NCBI GenBank assembly: GCA_019973155.2
Contig: BPQB01000035.1
Coordinates: 62,001-126,000, forward strand
Length of the DNA stretch: 64,000 nt
Source: Phanerochaete sordida
Taxonomy: Eukaryota; Basidiomycota; Agaricomycetes; Polyporales; Phanerochaetaceae
Direction: 5' to 3'
Of the stretch, positions 18,982-30,926 are shown piece by piece (the first letter of the stretch is position 1; every line of letters begins with the position of its first letter). A program made the position numbers and the translations under genes. A model generated the notes under the pieces. It was not told the DNA's origin. It saw only the letters and a list, made by a program, of their open reading frames with translations, and did not search any database.

Positions 18982-19780
18982 CGTACTGGAAATGTGGGTA
19001 GAAATCAGATCTTAGCCCTACGTGCATTTAAGAGCGGGGTCAAGGCACATCGTGGACACGATGTCCGTCGCCAGTATATTGGCCACAATTCAGATCGACG
19101 ACCCCAGTCAAATGGTGAGGGAGTAACGACAGACGGCGATGATCATGTCCGGCAACCCAAGGTCGCATGCTGTCAAAGCCCTGGTTAAAAGCCCTGATCA
19201 ATCAATCACGTACGATGCAACGCGCAATCGGTACCTTACCGGGTGCAAAGCCGGACAAGGCGACAGAGGCAGTCAGAGCATGCCCACACTTTTGTCGTAA
19301 GGAGCTTGGACCGGTAAATCATGGTTAGCAGGGACGTACGGGAAGCATGCTGACGCCTCGTCGCTGGAGCGGACAGACGAGCTGATGCGCATCGATCGCG
19401 AGCGACTCAGCGACTCGGGCGCTCGCACGTCTATTGTCGCCGAGCAGGTTCAAGAGGTTCGCAGAAGGGTATGGGAAGGCGTCGAGACGACGTAGACGAC
19501 GTCATCGATGGCGAGCGTACAGCGCGCTCCTGAAACCTGCAAACGTCGAGGCGGGAAAGTACCGGCATATATTTTCTGTGACTACTCCACGTAGACATGA
19601 CGCTGGTCGTACATGAATCGGGGTTTCTAGGGATGTAGTGAGGTCATCATGGTGTACTTTGAGCGTTTGGCGTCGTCAACTCAGGTCACAGATGCGGCCT
19701 GTGACATCGAAAAGCACCAGGCGGTTTGCCTGTGGGACGCTAGTCTTGGATGTCACAGAAATTCGTCGGAGGCCCTGCTA
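18982..19780 (-). promoter_or_regulatory. Promoter of gene 9 and 3' flank of gene 10
   Basis: TTGGCCACA (reverse TGTGGCCAA) is at 19079-19087, about 100 bp upstream of the gene 9 ATG. A TATA-like box is weak (cattta near 19025). 19200-19780 holds no recognisable gene. Confidence 0.4.
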
Positions 19781-21106
19781 CTACGGCGAAGGATGCCAAT
19801 GGACTGACTTGAGGCTCGGGAAGATCGTCCTCCACTCTACGGGCTCGGCCTCCGCTTCCATGTCGGTACCCGGCATAGTGCGGACAAATGGCGCCGAGTC
19901 CAGAACGTCCTCGCCGAACACGGCGTCGCGCAGACATGTGGGAACGAGGTTGTCTCTGGCTGCAGTGCCGAAGACACTGAGCGCATGGAGGCCTGCGAGC
20001 GGAAGCTTGGCGAGCAGGGTGAGGAGGCGCTCTTCGGGCAGCGTGCCGTTTACGCAGTGCAGCCAGAGATCTGTGGAGTCCGGTAGCATTGACGGCTCGG
20101 GGACCTCGTCGGGGGCGAAGCTGCCTTGGATGAGGTACCCCGCGGGAGTGGTCGTAAGGACGAGAGCCCACAGATGCGCGTCCCGTTTGGCAAAGATATA
20201 ATGAGTGAGCTTGGCGATGTTGCCGACAGTTGTATCGGTATTCACGACGGTCGCGAGGGAGAAGCGTCGCACAGTGGCCGGAAAGATACATCGGGGTATG
20301 AGAAGCCTCCAGTTCATTAGAGATCCGGACATGATGAAGTAACGCAGCGCATGGAGAATTACGGGTTCTTCGGTGCTGAAGGCTTGCTCTTCATTGAGGT
20401 TGTGGAAGAAGTGGCTGGAGCCCAGAAGGCGGAGAGATCGCAGGTAGTGCATTGTGCGCAAGGCGCCAAGCACAGACCGAGCGCAGAAGCCCCATGGGCG
20501 GTCGTTGTTCCGCGATTCCATCTTGGTAAGTGTGAGGCTTCGGACATTAGGTGCGTCAATCATGCCGTCGACGTTACAGTTGGCAGTCACTTGGAGTTCG
20601 ATGAGAGATGAGAGATCGCGGGAGAAGAACATGTCGAGTCGAAGGATGTACCGGGCGTCGAAGATTTCGGTTACTTCGATGTCCAACCGTCCCAAGAGAG
20701 GGAAGGGGCCCGGAAGCTCTCTAGTCGCTTCTGCGATCAGAGAGACAAAGACAGAAGGGCCGCGGACGCGAAGGGATCGAGCGCGTTCGGCTTGTTTTGC
20801 GACTAGCTGAGAAATCCTGATCGTGTGGCGATCTGGGTCGAGGATACAGATGTGTAGAGGCACCTCTTTGGAGCGGGAGAGGACCTCCTGTATAAAATGT
20901 GCACTTCGCGTGGAACAAACAACGACCTGCCAGAGGCTGGGACAGTTGACGCCGATATAGTACCAGCGACGGCAGACGTGGAGGACTGGAAGCCACACCA
21001 AGTATCCGTGATCGTCGGATCTGGGATCGAAGTCGTCGCAGTAGCGGAAAATATCGATGAGAAGCTCCTCGAGGAGATCCGAAGCGAGCTGGCCGGCGGT
21101 GGGCAT
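19781..21106 (-). CDS. F-box/LRR-like protein, gene 10
   Basis: 441 aa from ATG 21106 to TAG 19781. The F-box-like segment reads LLEELLIDIFRYC (about residues 11-23), followed by LVWLPVLHVCRRWYYIG and CPSLWQVV. The body is LRR-like with an LPLAGLHALSVFG segment, and the end reads FPSLKSVHWHPSP. It is the most divergent member and the last of the array. A TATA-like box (plus-strand ctttatatct, about 21185) and TGTGGCCAC (21371-21379) lie upstream. Confidence 0.78.
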   Translation of the reverse strand: MPTAGQLASDLLEELLIDIFRYCDDFDPRSDDHGYLVWLPVLHVCRRWYYIGVNCPSLWQVVVCSTRSAHFIQEVLSRSKEVPLHICILDPDRHTIRISQLVAKQAERARSLRVRGPSVFVSLIAEATRELPGPFPLLGRLDIEVTEIFDARYILRLDMFFSRDLSSLIELQVTANCNVDGMIDAPNVRSLTLTKMESRNNDRPWGFCARSVLGALRTMHYLRSLRLLGSSHFFHNLNEEQAFSTEEPVILHALRYFIMSGSLMNWRLLIPRCIFPATVRRFSLATVVNTDTTVGNIAKLTHYIFAKRDAHLWALVLTTTPAGYLIQGSFAPDEVPEPSMLPDSTDLWLHCVNGTLPEERLLTLLAKLPLAGLHALSVFGTAARDNLVPTCLRDAVFGEDVLDSAPFVRTMPGTDMEAEAEPVEWRTIFPSLKSVHWHPSP

Positions 21107-23963
21107 GGATGGGTGAGCGATACACAGTGACGAGGAAGAGCTAACGGCGGGATGATGCAGGGGGATACGCGGGCCATAGCGAGACTTTATATCTTGTCAA
21201 ACGGCCGGGCCACTGGATGGCGGTAAGCGAAGCGTACGCGTGACGATGGGTGGCTCACCAAGACAAAGTGAACGAGGCCAGAGTTCTAGTCCGCCATCCT
21301 TTGGCCAAGACAAGAGACCATCCTGCTGCGCAGCGCCACACATCTGCGGACGCCACTCAACGTGCAGCGATGTGGCCACCGTCCCGAACACGCTGCCCAG
21401 ATGTTCCATCAGCCTAACGAACGCCTATACGGAGATAAGAGCCGCTTACCACGCCAAAATTTAAGCAGCATCCAGCGGTCGATAGGGCGGTCATAGGTAA
21501 CGTCATCCCGAAAACCACCCTCGCTGTTCTCCGAGCCCGTACGGCAGGGCACGATGCCGACGGCGGCGCCATGCGAACCTGCAGCTCCTGCAGCCGGCGA
21601 TAATCAGGCGGCTGTACCGGACGCCGCCACTGGTCCACGGCTGATTTCTGCGACAGCGAACCCGCCGGGCCCTCGTCGGCCACACGCGAGCCTCTCGTAA
21701 CGTGTCCTGGTCGCGTCCCTCGCAGCCAATGGCGGCGCGCGCCCGAGCATGACGTCGCGCGGACGCAGTAGGCTGCTGCGGGATCGTCGCCGCGCGGTGC
21801 GGATGCGCTCGCACGATATCTCCGCGCCTCGCAGGCGGTAGAGCGTCCGAGATGGCTCGGGGCAGCGCGCGCCAGGCGACATGGGGACAGTGGGCGTTCG
21901 CACGGTGCAGCGCGCCCGCGAGGCGGTGGGTTGGCGCAGACCGCGAAGGGAGCCACGGCCTGGAGGAGCGTACGAGGGCCCCGTATGCGGTTAGGCTGGC
22001 CCGGGGCTGATGGTGTCGCGGTGCTGGGAAGAGCGAGCAGGGACGCATGCGGGCGTGTGCGCGCACGCAGCCCCGCACCCTCGTTACGCAGCGGCGTGAT
22101 AGGACATCATCCGGGCTGATGCTCGCCGTCGCACGCCAGACAGGCTCAGGCGCGAGCGCAGGCGTGGCCCAGCGTGCTCGTCGTGGGACTGCGAGGGCGC
22201 CAGGCGAAGGGGATGCCTGTGCTGCCGGAGATTGGTTGGGAGCTGGAAGGCCTGCGCAGCCAATCGCCGGGCAGCGCACGCGTCTCAGCGCAGGACGCTG
22301 GAAGATAGGACCCCTGGCACTCGCTCGAAGTATAGGAGACGCGACGGTCCAGCCCGTCCTCTGGTCGATGCCCTGCATGGCCCGTATTTGCCACGAAACC
22401 TTGCTGGGGCCTGGTCTGGATTCGCCCAGTTAAGCAGGTTCAACAGGGCCGTAATAGGACCGCTCACCGAAGCGAGCCGGCGCGCGAAGCATCGGCGTCG
22501 ACGCACGCCCTGACGTCGACGCAGCCTGATAGCCAGCGGCCGAACCTCGTTGAGCGCGCCCACTGTGGGGCGCATGGGAGCGCGCTGTCCAGGGACGGCC
22601 GCAGGCGGCGACCAGCCGTGTCTTTCTGGGAGACACAACGCTGCGCGGGACTCAGCTGTCCCATTACGTGTACGGCGGGCCATGCGGCGCACCTGCACAT
22701 GTATCGATGGCGGACACAAGGCGTGGATCATCAGAGCCCAGCTCTGGCTAGGTGCCGCTGGCCTGCGGGGTCGGCCGGTGAGAAAGCCTAACGGCTGGCG
22801 GCTCGATGTGCTGGCGTCCCGAGGAAGAGCCCGACGGTGCTCGCGCGCTGCGGCGGGGCTATCCAGCACACGTTGTTTGTCAGATGCCGCAGACAGCAGC
22901 CGTTGGCGGTGCCATTTGTAGCGGGACAGCGTGCGCACCTGGACTAGGCTGCACGAAACATGTCCTGCGGGACGGGGATTGCAGAGTCAGCGTAAGAAGC
23001 GACACGAGGAGTGAGTCAGGCATACAGTAAAATGTTGACTCGCCTCGCAAGCATGCAATCGCCTCGGAGCGCAGAGGATACACTTTCGACAGGGTCCTCG
23101 TGCCACCTGCAAAAAGTCTCGGGCAAAGACTCTGCAGCGGCTGGGTAATCGAGCGCGAGTTTGGTCTCCTGGGGTTTCATAACGGCATTTTGCATCGAGG
23201 GTATTTGTAAACCTGGTCGCTGTCGAATTACAGGCGGGTGACGACAGCGCGGAAGTAAACTGAGAGCGTGCGATCGTCTCGTCTCCAGGCTGCAAAAATT
23301 GCACAGCGTTCTGTGCTTCGAGCTCATGGATCAACCGGTGCACGCTGAGCAGTGTCGAGGCCTACACACCTTGGCGAACGAGAATCACGACGAGACGAAG
23401 GTTGGAGACGAGCGCGGATGCATCGTCACAGGTGCCCGGGGTCCAGGCGCGGCTATCGCATCGAGACCAGGGGCAGTCTGCCGGAGGTCTGGATGCGGGG
23501 TAAATTTGCAAGGGGATTGGCTGGAATTGTCCGGCCCAGACCTGCGACCCAGATCAGCGAGATGCGCTGCTCCGCCGGTGCTCGTCTGCGCAGGAATCGG
23601 ATGAGACGAGGCAGTTCAGAGAGAGCCTGCTGCAGCCCCATTTGGCAGCTTTTGTCCGTTTAAGGCATAGCCGCAAGCGTCGGGGCTGCCGTCGTTTCAG
23701 GGTGGGTCTGGCAGGAAATCCGACAGGAGTGGAATAACTTCGAGGGGAGGGAGTATGACCGCCGAATCTGGGCGGGTCGATGAGAGCGGTGTTTGAAGGT
23801 GTGGGTTGCCAATTATCGCGGGGTTGGCGACGTGCTGCGATTGGGCCGCGACGGGGACGGCTGATGCCAGGGTCCTTCGCAGGTCTCCTGGAGCCTGGAT
23901 CGCGCTCGGCTGGGGCTGCCGGCATGCGCAGGCTAGGCTTGGTTCAGCGGCGAGCGTCCAGAC
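21107..23963. other. GC-rich gene-poor stretch
   Basis: The first 300 bp hold the gene 10 promoter: TATA-like sequence near 21185 and TGTGGCCAC at 21371-21379. From about 21500 to 22930 the DNA is very GC- and CpG-rich, and long frames open on both strands in several phases. Their translations are dominated by Arg, Ala, Pro and Gly with no motif, so no coding gene is called. 23000-23960 precedes the gene at 23964 and should contain its promoter. Confidence 0.4.
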
Positions 23964-26900
23964 ATGCAGCGAATAAAACGAGTGCGGGGCCCACCCGTGC
24001 CCAGCTTTTGCACACTCCCCGCCGCCACGCCCGACAGCGAGCACGCCTCCGTGCGCCCTGTGCCCCCGATGCCCCTGCCCCTCTCCGCGCAGCCCCCGTC
24101 GCTGCTGCACCAGCACAAGCGGCCGCGCGGGCTCTGGCGGGCCCGCTGCCGAGACACCGACCCCTACCGCGCCAAATCGGGAAGCCTTTCTCACGATGTC
24201 CTCAGCGATACGTCCAGCGACCTCGCGTCGACCTCGAGCCGCAGCAGCGTCGAGACCGCCTTCGACGACGAATGCGACGACGACGACGCCCGCAGCTCGT
24301 CCTCCAGCACCAAGCGCCGCCGCTTGTCCGGCGCCCTCAGCGACTCGGAGACCCTCTGCCAACTCAGCCCGTCTTCTCGCGCTCTGACCCCTGATCTGGG
24401 CTATCATGCATCTCTCTTCCCGCCGACTCACCCTCTGAACTACCTCCCGCCGTATCTCTTCTGCGCTGTTCCGAGCCGGATGCACGACAAGGACAACAAG
24501 TTTGCGAGTATCAATAGCAAGGCGAAGGGCAAGCGGCCCACCACCGCCGATATCGAGGACTGGGAGAACCTCAAGGAGCTCTTTGCGCGTGCATCCGAGG
24601 CTTATGAAGGTGTGTACTTTGCCTCCTCGTGTCTGCTTCCTGCCCGGCTGCAAGCGGAGACCACCTGGATGCCATCTGCGCGGAGTGCGCCTGTCCACTG
24701 TGCTGCTCCGCGCAGGCACTCAGCCCGCATCCTCCATCATCTACGAGCCGTCAAGCCAGGCTTCGCTGTCGCCATTCCCCTCGCGGCAAGCGCAGCGCCG
24801 CTTTCGAAGTCGAAATCAGCCCTCTGAGGGCTAGGCGCCCGTGCACGACGTCGAGCAGGGGCGGGGGACAGCGTGCGCTGCATCCCCGGCGACTCGCACG
24901 CAGGCCGTCTGCGTAATCCCCCGAGAGCCTCCCTCAATCGCCGGTCCAGGGCGAGTGTCGTGTCGCGCAGTCGAGATGCCGGCCAGGCCGGTCTCGGCGT
25001 GCGCCTGGGCTGGTCGTCCGTATCGAACTTCCCGCAGCGTTCCGCCGCCGGAGGTCTGCACGCAGAGCCTCCGTGGCCTGCGCGCATCTTTCGAGCATAC
25101 CTGTGCTGCCGCAGCGCAGGGCAGCGCACAAGGACTGTCTGTTAGCGGGCGACCGTGGCAGCTAGCACGCTTGGGAACAGCCTCCTTTGATTAGTCCCAT
25201 TCCTCCGTGAGACGCTGTTTCTGACATGCGCCCTGTTTCTGCAGCAGATGATATCGCAGACGCTCTCCCGCTGCTGCGTGCGGTCATTCGCGAGTGCCAT
25301 CGCTTTCTCGTCGCACACCCGGATCCGTCGGTCATCTACACCGGCGCGGACCCATCAGCGCACGACGCCCGCTCACCCGACATCCTGACGCCGACAGAGG
25401 ACCGACTGCGTCGGGATTGGACACCAGAAAGCCTCTCGTCGTGTCTGCGCGGCCATCGCCCAAATTGCAGCACTTCGAGCACTCCCCTGAAGGCGTCGGA
25501 CCCACCAACAGCGTTTCATGCGCTCTTCGGCACGGCGCTGTACTACATGGGCACTCTCGTCGCCCAGGATTCCGGCCTGGCTCTACCAGACGAGCCGGCG
25601 ACACCCTCGACGTACTGGCTTGCCGCACTCGACGTCTTCGAGACGGGCGAGAACTTACCGAGTGTCCTCGCAACCGGAACCTCGGTACCGGAAGACTGGC
25701 GGATGTGCATATCTTGGGGGCGCACGCTCGTCTGCCTCGCCGACGAAAAGCTCGCGCAGAGCGAGCGCACGCCGCATCTTCCGCCGATGCCCTCGCCCGC
25801 GGACCTGCGCACAGGCTACCTACCGTACCAACCGTCGCTCGGCGCATTCTCCGCGCTCGAGCCGCGCTGGCCGCCAAACTCTCCCTTCCACGCCATCGCC
25901 GCTGCCCGTCCGCCCGTGACGCGCCGCATGAGCCTTTTCTCCGCCAGTGCGCACGACGTTATGGTCCTTGCCATGGACCAATTCTCGCGCGGGATCTTCC
26001 ACATGCCACACCGCCAGTACGCGCCATCGCACAACCCGTCTGCGCTGCAGCTCGAGTTTCCGTACGTCGAGGCACCGGGCTTCGGTCACGCCCGACGCCA
26101 TTCCTCGCCATCGTCGCTATCAAGCTCGTCGGCCCCGACATTCTCGCGGCCGAAAGAGCTCTTCACGATTGCGTCTGAGCTGCTCGGCGTCGCGGAGCGC
26201 CTCTCGCAGGCGTGCCAGCGCGAGTACTGGGCGTCTCAGGCGGACTCGGTGTTCAACCAGATGAAGATGGAGGCGGACATGGGCGCGTGGCGCATGGCCG
26301 TCAACGCCGCACGCGGCCGCTGCTGGCTGGTCGTCGGCGAGGCACGCGCAGAGGAGATCGAGTCCGCTCTTGAGCGTGGCGACACCAGCGTGCTGCACAC
26401 GGTCGAGGCGGCCGAGGCGCGCGAAGGACTGGCCACAGGTACGCTCCTGCCGTTCCTGGTTCTTCGTGCGCATGCTGATTTACGTATCCAGCGGTCGCAT
26501 TCCTCGAGCGTGCGAAGGGTTCCGCGACTGCGCGGCCGGATCCCGAGCAGGAGGACCTCTCGCCCCTGGTACGTCCCATCGATCCCGCGCCTGCGCTCCC
26601 ACACTGATCCCGTGCCCAGCTCGCCGAGGCGCTGTTGACCCTTGCGAACCTTACCGCGGACGAGGACGCGCGCGAAAAGCTGTACGCGCGCGCACAGAGT
26701 GAGGGCGGCGACGCCGTCCAGCTCGAACTCGACCCGCCGTCGCGCGCGCTCCCCGCCGCGATCACGTCGATCGCAGCCGCGGCCAAGTCGCCCGTGTTCT
26801 CCGCGCCACCACCCGTGCACAAGATCGGACCCGTCGGCGTGCCCGCGGGCGCACGTACGATCTCCATCGAGGCGACGCCGTCGCTCATGTTCGGCGCGGG

Positions 26901-27042
26901 TGCCGCCCGCCGCAGCTCGCTGTCGTACGGGCACGCACCGCTCGTCGTCGCGGTGTCCGACGTCGCGATGGCGCTTTGCGGCCAGGCTATGGTCGTCGAT
27001 GGTCGCCGTGACGAAGGCGACATGCGCATGGACGAAAGCTGA
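23964..27042 (+). CDS. Probable Ett1/Nro1-like nuclear protein (four exons)
   Basis: Exons 23964-24609, 25248-26438, 26492-26568 and 26620-27042 join in frame to 778 codons ending TGA. The N-terminus is disordered and acidic/serine-rich with a basic KRRR cluster that could be a nuclear signal. The core resembles Ett1 (yeast) / Nro1 (fission yeast), helical TPR-like proteins acting in translation termination and hypoxic regulation: WENLKELFARASEAYE, LPLLRAVIRECHRFL, FHALFGTALYYMGTLV, YWLAALDVFETGENLPS, then ELLGVAERLSQACQREYW and LAEALLTLANLTADEDAR. Introns 2 and 3 are 53 and 51 bp, but intron 1 is 638 bp and GC-rich, far longer than any other intron seen here. The family call rests on remembered pattern similarity and is moderate; the gene model is firmer. 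Confidence 0.6.
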
Positions 27043-28842
27043 TTTCCCACGACGTGCCGCGCGCACACGACGACCCTCCTCACGATTTCCCTCTTCTCTC
27101 TCATCGGTTTCTCCTCGGGTCCTCGGCGCATCTTCTCACACTCAGCATATCATTATTCTCGCTTCACTCTCGGCCACACATCGTCTGTACACGCACGCTT
27201 CCTCGCTCTCGCTCCTCGTCTCGCACTCGTCTCGCACTTCGCACATCTCGCACTCACGACATCCACACCGTACTGACGACTGCCCTTACGCCCCGCCGCC
27301 CCGCGCGGCGCCACCACCACCCGTGCCCCTCCTGGACTCCCCACTTGCACTGTACGCCCTCGGGTCCCGGGGCACCGCGCGCGCGCCCGGGCCCGCTAAT
27401 CGGCTCGCGCGTTCAGCCTGCCTACTGTACGCCCACACCTACTCCGGACCGCACACGCCACTTCGCACACACACCATCATCTGCTGCGCTGCACGTCTTC
27501 GTTTCTGCCCCTCTGCACCGATTGTAGAATTTTCTCCCTGCATCTTTCTTTGGTTGTAGCAATATGATGGGTTTTTGGGATATCGCTCGTGTGGGCGTGA
27601 ATCAGAAAGCAGTGCAGCTGGTGGTTCAATGGGAGGTTCTGTGGGCCCTGTGCCGACTATCTGGCGAGGTCCAGAACGAGCGTGAGTTTGTTCCCACAGC
27701 CCTTGCGTGCAAGTACGCGTTGTCGAAGCATGCATGGACGAACGAAGGACCGAAGGTTCGCTCACCGCCGCTCACTTGGGGTCGGTTCAGTCGGTGAGTT
27801 CAGCTTAGCCCATAATGATCTGCCTGCAAGACTGAGCGCAATACACGAGCTAACTTAGGCTCAGGCAAGCGGGACATGGCTTACTGGCATCGGAGAACGG
27901 AAACGCAGCCTGCTGCCTTTCTGATTTCCATCGCTGGTATACCACTACTCGGAGTATTCCGCCCTTGTCCTCGCGGCCCCTCCGTCTGTGCGTATCGACA
28001 TTGTCTTGCTTTAGACAGTGCTAGTGCTCATACCGCTATACTGTATCACACAGTTGAAGTCTCGCTTGCTCGTGCTCTCCAAAACTCGGACGTGCTGCTT
28101 AAACACTGTATGTTCAACTCTGATGACTGCGCTGACTCTGTGACATGCGTCTCGACCGGATCTATTCCTGCGAACCTATGGGCGATTGCATCGATATTGA
28201 CGTAGGTGTAACCACAGACTGCGCAGTAGCTCAAAAACCTAGAAATTCTTCTCCGCACCAAACCCTAGCGTGAATGCCAGGCCCATATCCCGCTCCTGTC
28301 AGGTACGGCAGGCGCCGTGCTTAACGCCAAGGGGTCGCTCTTTCTGTACGCGCGCGAGGCCGTGCTCCTCGCCGGTGCGTATCCATTTCCACACTTGTCG
28401 TGGCGTTGTACTTACTGTTCATCCCTGTAGCCAAGCATCCAGCTGCGGAGTCGCGTCGCTACCCAAGCCTTCCGCGCGGAGACGACGCGCGACATGCTGC
28501 CCGGCGAGCCGGTGCTCGACGTTGTGAAATAAGCATGCAGAGCGCTCCGGCACAATGTTCCGACTTCGAGTCATAGTCCATCCGTCGCGAGACATGGCTT
28601 CGCCCACTGGAAGCGACGCGCCTCGCGGTATGAAAACTGCACCTGGTGTTCATTGTGCTCCTGGGTCCACCCTCCAATGAGGGGCTGGCTCGGCATCGAG
28701 CACGCCAAGAACGATGACTCCACAAATGATTTAAATTTCCAGCGACGGCCTCGCCTGCTATGCTCCGAGGAGCATGCGATGTTTTTGAAGGGCTGAAAGC
28801 GCATAAAAGCATCGCTGCTGGTATGGGTGTTCATCCATAGAT
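27043..28842. other. Intergenic, 3' flank of the Ett1-like gene
   Basis: 27050-27550 is C/T-rich and likely 3' UTR or spacer. A short stretch at about 28320-28530 has coding-like composition with a possible 50 bp intron, but no protein family is recognised. The rest holds nothing visible. Confidence 0.3.
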
Positions 28843-30303
28843 ATGGAGAACTGCGACTCAGCAGCTGCTACTGACCTGAACGATACGTGAGCTTGTCAGC
28901 CTTTCATCTTAACCACTACTGACCGGTATATGGCAGGGTATATTTCGACTACATGAACGTCATCATGTGTAGTAGGTGTATCCTCAACATATACGTGATG
29001 GCTCTTAATGCGAACATTGCCAGCGCTCACCATATACGAGCACATCATCACCTTCAACGGCGAGTTCGAAGTCTTCTGGCGCAAGAAAACCAGCCTGCCC
29101 TGCGCTCTGTTTCTCATCAATCGCTACAACATTCTGTGTAACGCGATAATTGTCTTTCTGATGTGCGTAGGGGCGACTCGGGACAAACAAGTATGTACTA
29201 CAACCATCGCACATGCCGGAAGTCTCACCTATGTTATACAGACGTTTGTTATGCCCCACATCTGCTCTCACTGAGTTTTGATGTATCGTCCTCAGACTGG
29301 AAGCCCTCAATTGCTTACTCAACGTCACTATCGTGGTAGCCTACAGTGTAACGGCATGTACGTGAGTTCACACTGCTGATCCCGTACATATGCTCAGTGG
29401 ATCACTTTGACATCTAGTCTTCACGGCGCTCCGCATCTCTGCGCTCTGGAGTAATAGCAAGACTTTATTCCGTATTGTATTTGCGCTTGCAATCGCGCCT
29501 GCTGTGACTTCGGTGGTTCGTCGCAAATGCACTCAGAGTATGATGCGTGCGTTCTGATCTTCCGATGCTGGAGGCATGCTTTTTCGAAGAACGTTCAAGG
29601 CTTACCGCGTTCATGGAGCTGGTCGGACCTCCGGATTGTGAAATGCAGCAATTCATGGATCCTGACGTTCACGTACGGTGAGCATTTTGCCTTTACACAT
29701 GTCGCTGGCGCTGATAACACGAAGGCGTACGTCCGTTCTGATTATTCATCCTTATTGCTGCTCTAATGCTTCGTTCCAGTGGTATGGGCAGGTCAACTTC
29801 CTAGCGTGCTTGCGGGCGTATCGGTTCTAGTTCTGACGTGGACGAAAAGTTACGAACATCTGCTTACTGCGCGGTTGGTCGGATTGAAGATCACGCTGAG
29901 CACCATCATCGTCAGGGATGGAACACTGTACTTCGCGTGCGTCCATATTCTTATCGTCTCAGCCTGGCAATTTTCACAGACGATGCATCTTGACAGCGTC
30001 CTCATGACCCTCCACGCGACTCAGCTAGTCCTTGCACGCTCTCTGTGTCTCACACAGCTCCTATACGTGTACGCCCAGTCATTAGTCCTGTCATGGATAA
30101 CATTCTCACCGATCTTCCGGCGCTGATCTTATGGCAGCATGTCATCTATTCTCACCGCACGGTTCCTTCTAAATGTGCGCCAGGCCAACGTGGAGCAAAG
30201 CGTGGAGCATACAGACGAGCACAACACCTCCGTGCGATTCGCTGCTCGGCACACCGACATGATAGGGAGTCTGAGTGAACCTCTCGTGCTCTTTGACACT
30301 TAG
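28843..30303 (+). CDS. DUF6533-type multi-pass membrane protein 1
   Basis: Multi-exon gene. Exon 1 is 28843-28886 (MENCDSAAATDLND), exon 2 28937-28971 (YFDYMNVIMC), and exon 3 starts at 29024 with LTIYEHIITFNGEFEVFW followed by LFLINRYNIL, the DUF6533 signature. Later exons give LLNVTIVVAYSVTAC, VFTALRISALW, VVWAGQLPSVLAG and the RDGTLYF segment. The last exon contains LTARFLLNVRQAN and ends at TAG 30301-30303. About seven hydrophobic segments are expected. DUF6533 proteins are expanded in mushroom fungi and their function is unknown. Exon 1 and 2 ends match those of the paralogue at 34471, supporting the start. Inner exon borders are approximate. Confidence 0.7.
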
Positions 30304-30926
30304 GACTGTGCCACCCGTATCGACACGAGGCTTTCATATCTTCGTTTATGTCCTAACCTGCCGATGACTTTTGCTTCTGAATGTCATAGTAAACCGGTAT
30401 TTTCCTCGACTATCGTTCGCGAGAGACTGTCCTACAAGTTGAGACAGCGTGAAGGCTCATAGTCTCAGCGAAGCCATCTCAATGATCTTTCAAGAAATGC
30501 CTCCCGAGGGAAGAGGTCAAATCTTGGCGTCGTAGGTCAGCTTTGTACTTAAGTAGCGGGCGGACGGGTGTTCGGGGTCTTGGTGCTTGGGGTCGCATGC
30601 CGACGCTGTGGACTTCTGCAGGCCACACTTAAACCACTCAGGAGTACGGCTTCGCACAGTATCAAACTGCGGATCGAGGCGTGCTTTGGCATCTCGTATA
30701 CTTGCTAGCGTTTATCATGAACCCTCCATGTCAACCAGTCGGTGGCCAATGATAGCCAGTTACAATAACGTTCTGGCACACGCGCTGCTAGCACCGCCCC
30801 AGTCATCGCTGCCGCGCTATCAGGCTTCGCTATGCGAACGGCTTTTGCAGCCTTCTACCTACATCCTTGCCCAACGCTCAGCGGTATCCGCGCGCACACG
30901 GATTGGCCCACAGCATCGACGACCGG
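30304..30926. other. Intergenic upstream of the first MFS gene
   Basis: No gene is recognised. It should contain the promoter of the MFS gene that starts at 30927; no clear TATA box was singled out. Confidence 0.3.

Noticed and set aside
21503..22378. 291-codon minus-strand frame in the GC-rich stretch
   Set aside because: Overlaps equally open frames on both strands and is Arg/Ala/Pro-rich; no family signature.
28262..28533. Possible 3' end of an unknown gene (coding-like text with one intron, ending near 28530)
   Set aside because: Reading frames on the two sides of the presumed intron cannot be reconciled with one choice, and no family is recognised.
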